NCBI RefSeq assembly: GCF_016906535.1
Contig: NC_057370.1
Coordinates: 310,001-374,000 of the forward strand
DNA from: Rhizoctonia solani
Lineage: Eukaryota; Basidiomycota; Agaricomycetes; Cantharellales; Ceratobasidiaceae
Reading direction: 5' to 3'
Length of the DNA stretch: 64,000 bases
The position numbers and the translations under genes are program-made. Below, piece after piece: positions 32,932-45,185 of this stretch. Below the pieces are notes generated by a model that saw only the letters and a program-made list of their open reading frames with translations, made no database searches and was not told where the DNA came from. How positions within the stretch are numbered: the first letter of the stretch is position 1; each line of letters opens with the position of its first letter.

Positions 32932-34618
32932 CGTTGTTTGCGTGGCCCTTTTGTATGCATTCGCCTAGTTGCCTCGAGAACTAATACCCGCTCCGCAGCG
33001 AAATGTGCGTGCCATTAATCTTGAAGTCTTGTCACATCAACCAATATTCGACGGCCTATTTAGCGAGAAGCAATAGGAGGACTGCGCCTCTGCTGCGTGC
33101 TATGCTGGTATAGGTTTCATTCCAACTCGCAACTACCAATCAAAGAAGCTGGGTATGCAAGCGAGCCAAAGCGCCAAGTGAGCGACGGAAATAACGTTAC
33201 CAAGGAAATGAAATAGAACTTTGATAAAAATTTTGGCCGACTGCGCTTCGGTACATTTTTTTCGGGCCCGCAGCAGGAACGGGCTCTTGGACCGGTAGAA
33301 TGACGAAAGCAAAGTTAAGACGATATCTTCATGGGATTAGTGGTTTTAACATGTGCTAGCAATCGCCTAGTACCTCGTCCTGGGTTACGATCAGCCGGCA
33401 GTAAATGTGATTGTCTGGATTCGAGCCATTTATTTCCGCAGTTGACTGACACCTTCTGAAGGCCAACATAGAGTTAGGAACTGGACCGTGGTAGTTGTCA
33501 GGTCGGAGCGCCGAGCGCCTAATGGCAAGTTGGTAGACCCTGTTGGAAATGAACTGAAGCTACCGGAGACAATTGATCCGCGACATAGGGTATGCTTATA
33601 CAAACTAAACCATTACATGTGCTTACTCCATCACTTCTCAATAACTCGACTTTATCGAGGGACCGCATATCTTGTTACACGTCACTGGGGCATTGAAAAA
33701 TCATGAAGAGACTTGGACTGGGATGCTCGACGACTGATGCTTTGCCAGACCATCCCTCCAAGGCGAACTGTGAGCCAACCCCCTTTCCTTACGGAATATC
33801 TCCTACCACATTCTGCTGGATCATCGTATCATTGGCTCCTTCAGTGACAATTCTTGTTACACTACCCGATACACATATTACACCCTTTGGTTGTAGGTAG
33901 AGGTCATTATGGTCAAGTTACGGAGACCCCGACGTCCTTGTATACTCACAGGGTCATCTAAACTTGCTGAGCAATATTCAATCCGATGGACAATGTTATT
34001 TTTGGTCTGCGTTCACTGATCCTATGATCACTCGATCGAGGTTTAGTGCCACACATGATAAGTGGCCCGAGTTTGAGCCGATATCACTATCCAAGCCATG
34101 TGAGTGTCTCCGTCGTTTTCGCACCCAAATGACTTAGATTGTATTTCAGCAGACCAGTCTCAGAAGTTTCCTCTGGTTTGATTGTCTTCGTGGACGCCAT
34201 CGCCTTATAATCGGCTTTCCTTCGGACAAATCCTTCGTATACGGGCTCGCTCTCTCTCCAGCCTCTCCCACTAACTCGTGATAGACTTGGTGAAATTCAA
34301 TATGAAGAAGGTTGTACCTTCATCAATTGCGGGTTGAAGGAAGCTGATCCGCAGCAAAGGAAGGGATCAAGATGCTATTTCCGGTAAGAGTATTTATATC
34401 ATAATTCAAGAAATTTCTACTTATGGTGCCAACTTAATTTAGTCACACCGAGCATGAATTATTCTATTTTTGAAAAAATAACGTTCGAGTCTCGTGCTTG
34501 GCTATCCCAGTATTGTGCCGCTACACGTCCCACTAGCATTCCTTTCGAGCTGCAGGTGATCCTCAGCCCCAGGCAGCAACACCACCGTCGACGCCGGGAA
34601 TTCACCGCTCAAGCTGAC
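32932..34618. other. Divergent intergenic region between dioxygenase and GH7 genes
   Basis: About 1.7 kb without a convincing gene. It separates two divergently transcribed secreted-enzyme genes, so it may hold shared regulatory sites. No specific operator was identified. Confidence 0.5.
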
Positions 34619-34626
34619 TATATAAA
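34619..34626 (+). promoter_or_regulatory. TATA box, GH7 gene
   Basis: tatataaa, 56 bp upstream of the chosen ATG at 34682. This supports that start over the in-frame upstream ATG at 34454. Confidence 0.55.
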
Positions 34627-34681
34627 CTTTGCTTTCCGTTATCATCAATACATCACCTCGAGCTTTCAATATTTCGACCAG

Positions 34682-36392
34682 ATGAACACTGCTATTTTTT
34701 TGTCTCTTGCCCTGCTTGGCTCCGTACGAGCACAACAGGCCGGAACGGCCACCGCCGAAACCCACCCTTCGCTACCCTGGCAGAAATGCACCAAGTCCGG
34801 CGGTTGCGTCACGCAGTCCTCAGGCAAAATCGTCCTCGATTCCAACTGGCGCTGGGTTCATACGACTAGCGGCTACACCAACTGTTATACCGGTAACACC
34901 TGGGACTCGACACTTTGCCCCGACCCTACAACCTGTGCCTCAAACTGCGCTCTTGACGGTGCGGACTACAGCGGTACCTATGGCATTACGACCAACGGCA
35001 ACGCTCTCACTCTCAAATTTGTTACCAAGACGTCGACGACCAATGTTGGCTCGCGCGTCTACCTTCTCGCGGACGACTCCAACTACCAGATGTTCAAACT
35101 CAAGAACCAAGAATTCACATTCGACGCCGATGTCTCTAATCTTCCCTGTGGGCTCAACGGCGCGTTGTATTTTTCCGAAATGTCTGCCGATGGCGGTATG
35201 TCCGAGTATCCGGGTAACAAGGCGGGCGCAAAGTACGGAACCGGCTATTGCGACGCGCAGTGCCCCAAGGACATCAAGTTTATCAACGGAGAGGTGCGTT
35301 TGATTTGTGGATTTTTTTTTAATTATTTTTACTGAACTGACAATAACACGATAACCAGGGGAACGTTCTCGACTGGACTCCTTCCAATGATGTCAACGCC
35401 GGAACGGGTCGGTACGGCACCTGCTGCAATGAGATGGACGTTTGGGAGGCCAACGCAGTTTCAACCGCATATACCCCCCACCCATGCACCGTAACCGGCC
35501 AAACCCGCTGCTCAGGAACCGACTGCTCATCTGGGTATTGCGATCCCGCTGGGTGTGATTTCAACTCTTACCGTATGGGGGTCAATAACTTCTACGGCCA
35601 AGGCTCCGGTTACAGCGTAGATACTACCAAGAAGATAACCGTAGTCACTCAGTTTATCACCACCGACGGAACTGCTACCGGCGCCCTCTCCGAGATCCGT
35701 CGCTTGTACGTCCAGGATGGCAAAGTTATTCAGAACTCCAAGACCAACATTTCCGGAATGTCCGCCTATGATTCTATCACTGAAGCGTTCTGCACCGCGC
35801 AGAAGACCGCGTTTAGTGATACCAATATATTTGCTTCTAAAGGTGGCTACACGAATATGGGCAAGGCTTTCGATAATGGAATGGTTCTGGTTATGTCCAT
35901 CTGGGATGATCATGCGGCCAACATGTTGTGGCTTGATAGCAATTACCCTGTTGGTTCCGATGCTTCCAAGCCTGGTGTTGCCCGCGGCACATGTGCGACT
36001 ACGTCGGGCGTTCCTTCGGATGTCGAGGCTAACAGCCCCAACGCATCAGTCACGTTCTCGAATATCAGGTTTGGTGATATTGACTCGACCTATAGCGGAA
36101 GCGCTACCACAACTACTGTTTCAACAGGAACCACGTCAACCACATCCGCTCCTCCTGTACGTTGTCCGGTATTACCTATAACCTTTTACTAATAATTCTT
36201 TCAGTCAACAACTTCTGCTACTTCAAGCGGAGCCGCACATTACGCCCAGGTCAGTGCTCCTCATGATCAGAATGTCTACAACTCTAAACTATGAAAATTT
36301 AGTGCGGAGGCATTGGCTGGACCGGTGCGACTACATGCGCATCTCCATATACGTGCACTGCTGTCAACTCGTACTACTATCAATGCTTGTAA
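34682..36392 (+). CDS. GH7 cellobiohydrolase with C-terminal CBM1, 514 aa
   Basis: Exons: 34682-35293, 35359-36156, 36205-36249, 36303-36392 (1,545 nt, phases close). A signal peptide (cleavage after VRA, residue 17) is followed by a complete glycoside hydrolase family 7 domain. The catalytic motif NEMDVWEAN gives Glu229 (nucleophile), Asp231 and Glu234 (acid/base). The Cys-rich framework matches Cel7 enzymes. A Ser/Thr-rich linker (~445-480) leads to a CBM1 at 482-514 ([11 protein letters not shown]...YYYQCL), which binds crystalline cellulose. The enzyme would release cellobiose processively from chain ends in plant cell walls. Its length is normal for modular CBH1-type enzymes, and nothing is missing. 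The CBM is assembled across the last three exons. Strong coding quality, highest confidence gene here. Confidence 0.97.
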
Positions 36393-38436
36393 AGTATGGG
36401 ATACCAAGAGGTCCAACAACAACAGTCAGATAGTAAACTGGACCCAGGTGTAAATTTTAGTTTGACGAATGAACATTAAATTTCTTTTTCGGATTAGGCA
36501 CAGGAAGCAGAACCGAATTGAGTCCGTCTCCTGTCCTAAATGAAAGTTCACAGTGTTTGGTTAAATGTCTTGGCACTCCATGTAGATTGGTTCGTTGATG
36601 AGGCTCCATATCCATGCAAAGGCTATAGGACATTTTTTCCCGAGATCAGCAAGATAAAACATCCTTAAAAGAATAACCACTTTTTGAAAGTTTTCCAGAA
36701 TTCCATCACCGTGAGCTCAATCATGCGAATAACCTCACAAGGCTAGAGACAGGTTGGCTCGCCTCCGTCACAATAGACTAACAACGAGTGCAACTGCATG
36801 GTTACAATACATATAGCATATACCCACCGTGTACCTAGAGCAATTCTGAGGAAAGCTTACTTCCATGTATACTACCGGGCACAACAGGGTTGGATTTTTG
36901 TATTTATTTGATAGCTGTCTCTGCCGTTTGCCCTTTTGCCCGGACAAGCTCAGCCAAGAAGCTTCCAGCCACGCTTGCTCGGTCATTAGGTGCCCGATGC
37001 CTCTCATGGCTACCCAGCTATTAAGTCTAAAAGATCCAAGATACCTAGCATGGTTAGATTTTAAGCCTTTCGCTTTTTAGCGGGCTACGGAAATATTTCG
37101 AAACGCCCCCCACGATGGAAGACAGGTCTTGTGCCAACCAATCAATCGAAGATCGGCGCTATGCTCAGAAGTCGTAGAGCTTTTATTTATCAAAACAATA
37201 CCACTCAAATCTTTTCGGTAAGTTCGGTAATGGAATTACTATAACGACAACTGTTGACGATATTAGTCACGGTACCTTGTTTAGAGTGGCATAAATGTGG
37301 TTAAGTATAGTCTATATGATTTCAGCGTTCTAAATTGACACAAATTACCTAAAATCACTTGAATGTAGACAGGGTATGATAGTCTCCTCATGTCGTATTC
37401 CATATGTGGTCGCACTGGTCGTGCAAACCGCCCACTGTGTAGGTCACAGATATAAATTTTCTAAATTTGGAAACTAGAACCTACACCTTATAGACAGGGT
37501 ATTGGCGAAATTTGAATGATGCTTCGGTAAGTCTGCATTGACATCTTGCTCCTAAGCGATATCCAACGCCAGTCTCTTGACTTGTAAATGTGGATATGTG
37601 GCGAAATCTGGATGCGATGGGTATTTCCTTCACTTTGGGGGTTCTCGTGAACCTTGACGAGTGTTCGATTTTAGCCACCCTGTCAATTCTAACGAAATAT
37701 CTCTAAACGTGCGAGTTTTCTAAAATCACGTTTGGCAAAGACCGACGCCCCAGATTTGTAGGACCATGGGACGCAACTTAACGCGACAGCGCTCGAACAA
37801 CAAGAGCCCAGTTCTCTGCCTTCGAGAATTGGGAAGACTTATAAATACTCACAACTTCCAGACCCATCATAAGGGTACAACGACTCGAGCGCAGGGAGAT
37901 AGAAGCAGTATGTGAGCCACTGTACAAGGTTGTAATGCTGAAAATCAGTGCATGTGTTTAAGTGAGAATTGAGCTGAAATCAAGATCAATACATACTGAT
38001 TTAGGTATCAATTCTTTCATAGTCTGATTCATGTTGATGGAGGCATACTAACATTGTAATTTTCAGACCATATCCTACTGAAAAAAGGAATCTTTTACTC
38101 ATGTACTAATTTTCAGGATCTTATCACACCACAGTGTAGCCAACCCATCAAATAAGCCACTACTCCGCATCTTCTTTCGCCAGCATTGCGCCTTGCCGGC
38201 GGTGTTGTTCGATTGTTAAAAGAGGCTTGCCGATACGGGTCCGAAGCTACGTTCTTCTATCTCGGCGCTTCGTTTCTTTCAACTATTCAACCCAGAAGCA
38301 TGTGCCTCGGCGGCAAATTCAAATGTCTGGGATTAACATAGATATATCTGGACCGGCGACACCGCTAGTTGTTACAATAAACGTCTTTCATCCCTCACTC
38401 TTTCATTCACACTCATTACAGTCACCTAACTTGATC
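36393..38436. other. 2-kb intergenic region
   Basis: No coding sequence recognised; scattered short frames only. Confidence 0.5.
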
Positions 38437-39134
38437 ATGCCTATTTTCAGTCGCCTGATCAGTCTATTATTTATGTTCTTTTATTTCGCTCTCATTATCC
38501 TCGCTCTTCCTACCCCCGGTACTGGCCACAGTGAACAGAGTAGTCACTTGCAGTTTTCATATACCGCACCTGATAAAGTCCTCGACCTTCTGGTTGATTT
38601 GAAGACAAAAATTAAGGATCAAATGGAGCTAGTTGCGGAAGCCAAGTCATATTCTCAAGTTAGAGCTCAGGTCGAGGTGGTCGTTGCTCATTTAGAGGCA
38701 TGCAGTAAGGCTATAATCGCTGCTGGTAACCAGAACAGCATTAATGGGCCTATCAGCCCGGAAATCGCAAGCAACGCGGCTGACATTATCTCCGTGAGTC
38801 ATGTATTTAATTTATCTATTAAAGCTCCCCTTACAGTATTCTTGTAGATCATTGTTCAAGCATGCCTTGAAGTGTCCCTTAGGTTAGGCTGGTTCTTGGT
38901 ATTTGGGATATTCTCCCAAATCGATATCTGCTTGAAGGAATTGATTAACAGTTTGGGATCATGCGGTGAGGGCCTAGTCTCTAGCGTCGCTATGTTGTAA
39001 GTTTTTTAGGTGACCCATTTTGAAGATGAACCTAAGAATATTTTGTCTTCAGCGTCGCATCAACGTGCACGCAGCTATTGATCAGCTTAAACTTTAATCA
39101 AACTATGACAGCCTTGTCTATCAACGACCTTTGA
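38437..39134 (+). CDS. Small secreted protein, paralog 1, 195 aa
   Basis: Exons: 38437-38793, 38848-38996, 39053-39134 (588 nt, phases close). The hydrophobic N-terminus (LISLLFMFFYFALIILALP) is a signal peptide or signal anchor. The rest is a helical, Cys-containing protein with amphipathic repeats, and no known domain was recognised. The middle exon is 149 nt long, phase 0 to 2. It encodes IIVQACLEVSLRLG..., aligning with exon 3 of the convergent gene at 40627-41362 (LIVRACLAVSLKFG...), also 149 nt with the same phases. The two are therefore paralogs. Function unknown; in plant-associated fungi, proteins of this size and type include effector candidates, but nothing here proves that. Confidence 0.78.
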
Positions 39135-40626
39135 ATGATGTACATGTAGCAATGCACGCGCGGACTATACCCCTCTTTCCATTATACCAGATTTATAGAG
39201 CTCAGTTTTCCTATAGGTGCTGTTCTACCTCAGAATTAATACCATTTCGTACCCATGGTTGTATCACATGACCTTATACTTTACTTTAAATTTTGAATTC
39301 ATCATCTGCCTACTCGTCGGCGTAGGCCACGAGGCCCAGACTGGTAAAGTTTGGAGAACCCCCGCGGATGCAAAGCAGCGAGGGTGGACCGGGGGCGCCC
39401 GATCGCGAGACTGGCTCCCGGGGTGGGGGGGCCCAAACCACCTCACGTAGCCTTATAGGATGGTGGGCGGGATTAAAAAAGAATACGTAAAGGTGTGCCG
39501 CGGCACTCGGTGTGTGCGAGGCCAGACAGTGGAGGAAGTCGGACGCAAGTCGACACAGTATGAAGCAGTCACGTTTATGAATCCCAAGAAAGTAGTCACG
39601 TGACTCGCTACACGCTCCGGCTAAGTCTCCGTTTTGCGTCTCCGCAGGCTTCGTCGCAAAAACGTCCAGGCTCAAGAAATACAGTCAGCTATCGCTCCAT
39701 GCTCCTTTTGAAGAGCTTCATTAACATTTGGTTAATATGATGGGCTGGATTCTCGGTTCCAGCCACTCAGATTGGCGCTGATGAAGGAGTATGAAACTAA
39801 AATGGACCGTGGCCATTCGTTGATCTTTTCACCTTTGTTGAAACCATTGACATTTCTATGTTTATATTTTGTCAAAGACCATTATAATAACTCGAATACC
39901 TGTATGCCTGTTCATGTGACGGTTTTATATATAGATCTACTAAAACAATAGCGAGGGCTATATGCGAACTGGGCCAACCGCTCACAAATAATCATTGAGC
40001 CACAAGCGTCATATAACGCGCTTGCACCCGTCTGTGCTTTCCGCATATGAGCTAACCGAAATTTTTCCCTTAGACCTCAGTCCGCTACAACGGAGACGAA
40101 GCTGAGGTATATAGTACATGCTTTCTGTCTGTTTCTTCATATCGTCTCACAGTACCCGATGGATATTTTACATTTAGCTTTGCTACATCTGCGTTTATCA
40201 TATTATCATATATAGGTGTAAACTTAGCGTCTCGATAACGTTGAATTTAGATCTCCACTGGCAGCCTAATATTCGTATATCCCCCAACCGGGTTATACCA
40301 CAAGTAAGGTACTCGTCCACTTATTTATCCCTAATCGGGTAACCCCACCCAACGTCATCGTTCACTGTCGAAGTTAATGCACGACTTCATGGGGAAATGG
40401 TCTTTAGATATGCTGGAAATAGGTTTCAACTATCCCCTTCGCGGTATCTAGCACAGGATGTGAGACCACTAATATCCAATAAGAAAGCCACTCAAGATGA
40501 TAAAATTATATAGCCTATGTCACAAATCGTCGAGCCCCGATCCAAAAACATATGTTTCTACTCAATGGTTACAACAGCTAAGGATACCAAATAGACAAAA
40601 TGGCCCGTGGTCATATATGGGAACAC
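39135..40626. other. Convergent intergenic region with a GC-rich patch
   Basis: Lies between the 3' ends of the two paralogous small-secreted-protein genes. 39345-39450 is strikingly GC-rich (gggggcgcccgatcgcgag, then a G run), unlike the AT-rich surroundings; it may be a small TE or repeat remnant. No gene seen. Confidence 0.45.
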
Positions 40627-41362
40627 TTAGAGTCCAAGTCCAAGAACACCAAGGCAGAGCTTGAGCTGAACTTGAGCTAAAAGTCCAACAGTAACAGAAA
40701 GAATGCTGAAAACAAATTAGATGAATATAAACAACGCAGATCAAAACCCACCTCTTTGCAATGAGACCAACAATACCAGCAATGCAGATATCAAGGTTAA
40801 CAAGGAGAGTTTTGATGACAACGTCAACACCGGCAAAGATCTCAATGCAGACATTCAACCCAAACTTGAGGGAAACAGCAAGACAAGCGCGGACAATGAG
40901 CTAAAATAAGGTAGTTGAATGTGGTTGAAAGAATGAAGACTATGCGCATGAACTCACGGTAATGAGACCAGCAATGCATGCAACAATTTGAGCTTTAGCC
41001 TCGGCCGCAACCACAACGCCGGCTCCAATCTTGAGCAGGTCGTCTGAGCACCCTGTCAAAATATTGATTAGGAGGGCGACCTGTGCTTTGAGGTCGACCA
41101 AAGTGCCGCATGCAACTGTCAGGCAGAACAAACGTTAAGTTCTGAGTTACAGCGATTGGTAAAAATGTAGGTACTCACTTATAGCTCTAATACAAGCTTC
41201 AAAGTCTATCAGAATCTTGCTAATGGCCAGAGAGTAGGCATCGCTGCCATTGCAGGATAAGGGTGCACTACCGAGGAATCCAGTCATTGGGAGTGCATTT
41301 GCAAAATAGCCGAGCGAGAGAACGACAACGGCGAGTCCGGTGAGCTGGGTGAAGGAAGGCAT
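40627..41362 (-). CDS. Small secreted protein, paralog 2, 189 aa
   Basis: Exons on the minus strand: 41179-41362, 40958-41115, 40752-40900, 40627-40705 (570 nt, phases close, all GT-AG). A clear signal peptide (MPSFTQLTGLAVVVLSLGYFANALP) is followed by a hydrophobic, Ala/Leu/Ile-rich helical protein with regularly spaced Cys (ACIRAIIACG, ACIAGLI, ICIAGIVGL). No known domain was recognised. The 149-nt third exon and its phases match exon 2 of paralog 1. Paralog 1 lacks the intron that splits the first half here. A TATA box lies about 100 bp upstream. Confidence 0.82.
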
Positions 41363-41462
41363 TTTAAAGAGAGTAGTGGTAGTAAAGAAAGTGGAGAGTG
41401 GTTGGAGCACTGAAGGTAAGAGGGTTTTGAGAGGTGATACTGGCTTCGAGATTGAGACGTGC

Positions 41463-41472
41463 CTTTTATATA
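41463..41472 (-). promoter_or_regulatory. TATA box, small secreted protein paralog 2
   Basis: tatataaaag on the minus strand, about 100 bp upstream of the ATG at 41362. Confidence 0.5.
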
Positions 41473-42943
41473 CTCTCAGACGGCAGACTTGATTCAAACC
41501 CACAACCTTTACCCCTGTGCGACGCCTCTGTTCCCCACAAAACGGCTGACCGAGGTTCAGCAAATAAGGGTTTGGCATGGCCCCGGCGCTTCTCAAACAT
41601 AAGGTTATGGCGGAAAAGACGGGAGAACCAAAACCAAGTGTATGAAACGTGGGGTGATCATTGAGACTATTTGACAATCACTGTCTCCTGCAACAAAATG
41701 ACATTATCACTAGTCGTCCACACGTATCGTTGATCTGGAACTGATGTGAAGGCAAATATAAGGTCTCGCTTGAAGGCCACAATTCGAAATTATCGAAATG
41801 AAGCATTGGGAGTATCAGTAGTGCGTCAGTCAACCAGGAACTGACATACGAAAACGCAGCTTTGTACTTATGATGCCACGCCAGGGATGTGAATGTTGGT
41901 TTGGAAAATTTGTTATTCTGGGCGTTGATAGAATATGGATTTTGCCGCTCGGGAGTTAGCTCTAATTAGATCGTACCGTAGAATCAGTCGGTGACGGCGC
42001 GGCCTAACTCTAACCAGTCTAGAACTAGACTCTCCAGCCTCAAGCTTACCAGAGGGCGGGAATACATAATTATTGAATGAGACCGGAGCCGGGTAGACCT
42101 AAATCTGGTGATAGCCTATTATTGCAAAGTATCTCAACTTTGGCTGCCCTGGCCCATACGAATAAGATACCTTCAAGCTGGTTCTGCAAAAATAATCGTT
42201 GTCGAGAAACTCCTCGCGACCAGATCTCTGTGGTTGCAACCGACTCATTACGTGATGATAAGATCTGTATAAGCCTCCCCTCCCCCCCCAAAAAAAAACA
42301 AAGGCAGCACCTTCGTTAACAATGTTTTTGTCCTCGCACCTATGAATTAGAGTTCTCCCGCTGGTCGAAATTGACATGTATAGTAGGGTTGGATGAACAC
42401 CGTACAAACCATAAAGCTATTCATAATACGCATATAAGAGTGTCACCATTCATTATGTGTAGCTGTTACCACGAAAATTTAAAAAGCAAACCCTTATTGT
42501 TCAGCACGAGTTGTAGTCAACTTTTGTAACCCTAGGATACATCAACGTCCAGTTCGAATGGTGACCTGAAATATCGCTACACCATTACACCATGCCACAT
42601 GACAGCAAAGACAATTGGGCTCTTCGCCGCCCCATAGTCATTGAACCTAAATGAATATTGATTTCTCCCAATATCTGACTAGGGATATTTCGTGGGGCAA
42701 AATTACTGCATAATTGGAAGGTTAAGTGCCTATACAGATTCCTGACGCAACCGTCTTCCCCTCTTCAGGGTCTCGTCTCATGGATGCCGAGAGAATTATT
42801 CTTAGTATCTTTTTGGGAGTATATGATACAGAACCTGTACACTGCCACTCTTGTTGGTTTAACAGCGAAACAACCAAACAGGAGACCCGTTACGCGAGCC
42901 GCGTTGACAAATACAGACAATCAGCGCCAGCCAATAGGCGTCA
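41473..42943. other. Intergenic region
   Basis: About 1.5 kb with no supported gene. A tRNA-like stretch near 42540-42610 was considered and rejected. Confidence 0.5.
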
Positions 42944-43835
42944 TCAGAGCGCTGGGAGCCGGCGACGCGCGCATCTTGGCCCCGTGGCGAGTTCCAGCCA
43001 CCTCGTACGTAGCCCGTATCCTGCTGTACGGTGTCCTAAGTAGAACTCGTTCAGCCCACGAAGTATGTCCTCGTGGAGTGCCCCTATGACAGCCTGAGCG
43101 ACCGGGACGAAGACAGTTGGGTCCCACATCTCGTTCCGAGCACTCTCCGCCTTCTGCTCGACAACCTGTTAGCTACACACATACAGAACCCGAATCAAAG
43201 TTTTTTTTTTAAAAAAAAACAAATAAAATCAATCGTCGAAACTGGACTCACCTTCTTTCGCCATACGCATGTATCACTGTCGATGCCATACTTGACGCAT
43301 AGGCGCCGCAGCTCCTCGGGTACTAGATTGTCGTCGTACGGGGCCGTCGTGTCGACCTTCCCCGCGAACCCAAGTCCACCCATGGGCGGTATATTGCGTA
43401 GGGCCCTTTGTACGAACGACTCACCCGAGGTTGTGAGGGCAGTGTCAATCCTCACCCGACCATGCGAGACCCGGTAGATAGCCAGTAGCGAATAAGCATT
43501 TTCACCCCTTTACCATAGGTCAAACGAGGCTACGAATGGGACTAACCGCAAGTATGATATAGTGTACGAGTATGAGTCCGACCCTTGTCCGCTTGGCGTC
43601 ACCGAGCGAGGGCTTGAAAGCCTCTATGTAGTCAAAGAGTTCGCTAGATATATCTGTGTAAATGTATGAATGTGTGTGAGTGTGTGAATGCATGGGTGTA
43701 CGAGTGTATGGATGTAGAGGTACAAAGGAGTTGAGACCTGACCCCCCTTTTCATGTACATCCCTATCCCAGCATGTCTTGCCCTTTCGACTCGTCGATCA
43801 TCCTTACTGCACGTGAAGCCGGGGAGCGAGAGCAC
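42944..43835 (-). pseudogene. Unrecognised multi-exon gene, 5'-incomplete
   Basis: The terminal exon 42944-43165 (73 codons plus stop, VVEQKAESARNEMWDPTVFVPVAQ...) joins in phase to an exon ending at 43252 with a gtgagt donor; this upstream exon includes NIPPMGGLGFAGKVDTT. The intron between them contains a T9/A9 run. A further exon near 43570-43670 (LFDYIEAFKPSLGDAKRTRVG) is followed by a gttagt donor whose join is not in clean phase. A candidate exon lies at about 43740-43835. I find no initiating exon with a signal or promoter and do not recognise the family. The protein looks soluble, with one short hydrophobic stretch (VGLILVHYIILA). It may be a truncated gene or a model I cannot complete. 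Confidence 0.42.
43655..43722. repeat. Degenerate GT/GA-rich microsatellite
   Basis: Repeated gtgtgagtgtgtgaatg-type units lie within a presumed intron of the preceding gene. Confidence 0.5.
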
Positions 43836-44236
43836 TAAAGGGTTGAAGTATAAAAATGATCTATTTACCTAGGTGCCTACAATATCTGGCGCATTATTTC
43901 TTGTATCACTTCAGCTCACAATAACAAGTGCATATCGCCCGAGTGGTGGCCACAAGTACTTAATGGAAAGTGGTAATGATCATCCAAAACACTAGACGTA
44001 GTCACATGACCGCGCTTATTGATAGTAAGGAATGAGACCGAATCAGGATGAGGTCGAACTGATTGGAACTTATTAGTTATGTCAAATGTATTGCATAATA
44101 TCGCGATTCTCAATCTCTAATGACGTTTAAAATAGGCTCAATCTTAAAACCCATTTATGAACTAGTTTATAACTCTCGATGAGTTTCTAACCAAACCTTA
44201 AATCTGATCCAAGTCATTTAATAAAAGTATCACATC

Positions 44237-44682
44237 CCTTTCGGAAATGTTGTGGGGTTAGATTTTTTACTCCACTGGTTGTTTGGTGACTTTGTCCGCG
44301 GAACCCACCGCACGTGAGTCGCCACCCTGATATCGGTACCAGACAGATGTGCTCTTCGATGGCACACTAGACCGAACAAATGCATATATCGAACATCAAC
44401 CTCTGTTGGGATCGCCCGGGAAGCCCAGCGCATTCAGCAACGCGCCGCCTCTCCTTCAAGCGCCGGTGAGCGATGCGCGCACGTATCTCAGGTATTCTGT
44501 TACGCGTTGATGGCATTGTGAAGCGTCTGGAGTGACCACAAGACTCGACACTCGAGTGGAGTAAGTACTCGAGTGGAGCAGGTACTCATATGGGTGGCAA
44601 CTCACGTGCGGTACGTTCCGCGGACAAAGTCACCAAATAACCGGTTGAGTAAAAGATAGAATCCCACAACATTTTCGAAAGG
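44237..44682. mobile_element. MITE-like element with long terminal inverted repeats
   Basis: About 446 bp whose ends are inverted copies of roughly 85 bp. cctttcggaaatgttgtggg on the left matches cctttcgaaaatgttgtggg read from the right end, and both continue through tggtgactttgtccgcggaac and caccgcacgtgagt-like sequence. No transposase frame fits inside. The interior contains a short tandem (actcgagtggag twice, near 44550-44578). No clean target duplication was seen, so the exact ends may be off by a few bases. Superfamily not assignable. Confidence 0.65.
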
Positions 44683-44881
44683 ACTGTAATGTCAATAGAA
44701 GAAAACAAGTGTAGTGAGGACAAAGTTTAAAGGCTTTAGTGTCAAAGAACCTTAAGTACAGAAAACTCGACTAATGATTTTATGGATCTTCATTTCTAGT
44801 TTTATCTCTGTGTGTCTTCCGGGTTCACATTGTAGGATTGACAAAATCCAGAAGTGATATGGAATTTTTGTGTTTTCTTGA

Positions 44882-45164
44882 TGTTGGAATGTAAAATAGA
44901 TATATCGTATAATATACCTACTATGTCGCTTCTCAGCGTGTGCAGTGAAGACCGTGTCCAACACACGGTAGTATCGATAATAAGGTAACTTGTTGGCTAT
45001 GGAACATGTATCTACATAGAGTCTTTTATATATGCTACTAGAGTCACTATATGCGAGTCACTAACAAAGTCATTAATTCGAGTCACATGAGTCATTCATT
45101 TATCAGTCGTTCCATCTTATTGTTCTTTAGTAATTGTGCTCGTTATATTACTAATTATTCAACA
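44882..45164 (-). repeat. copia-2 3' LTR
   Basis: 283 bp, TGTTGGAATG...TATTCAACA. The polypurine tract (caagggggag on the minus strand) lies just inside, at 45165-45174. Confidence 0.93.
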
Positions 45165-45185
45165 CTCCCCCTTGAGCGCGAGTTA

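Noticed and set aside
34454..34681. Upstream in-frame ATG as the GH7 start
   Set aside because: It would bury the signal peptide behind 76 residues and place the TATA box inside the coding region; the ATG at 34682 gives a proper secretion signal.
42530..42610. tRNA-like sequence with A-box- and B-box-like motifs (minus strand)
   Set aside because: The B box departs from consensus and no acceptor or anticodon stem could be paired.
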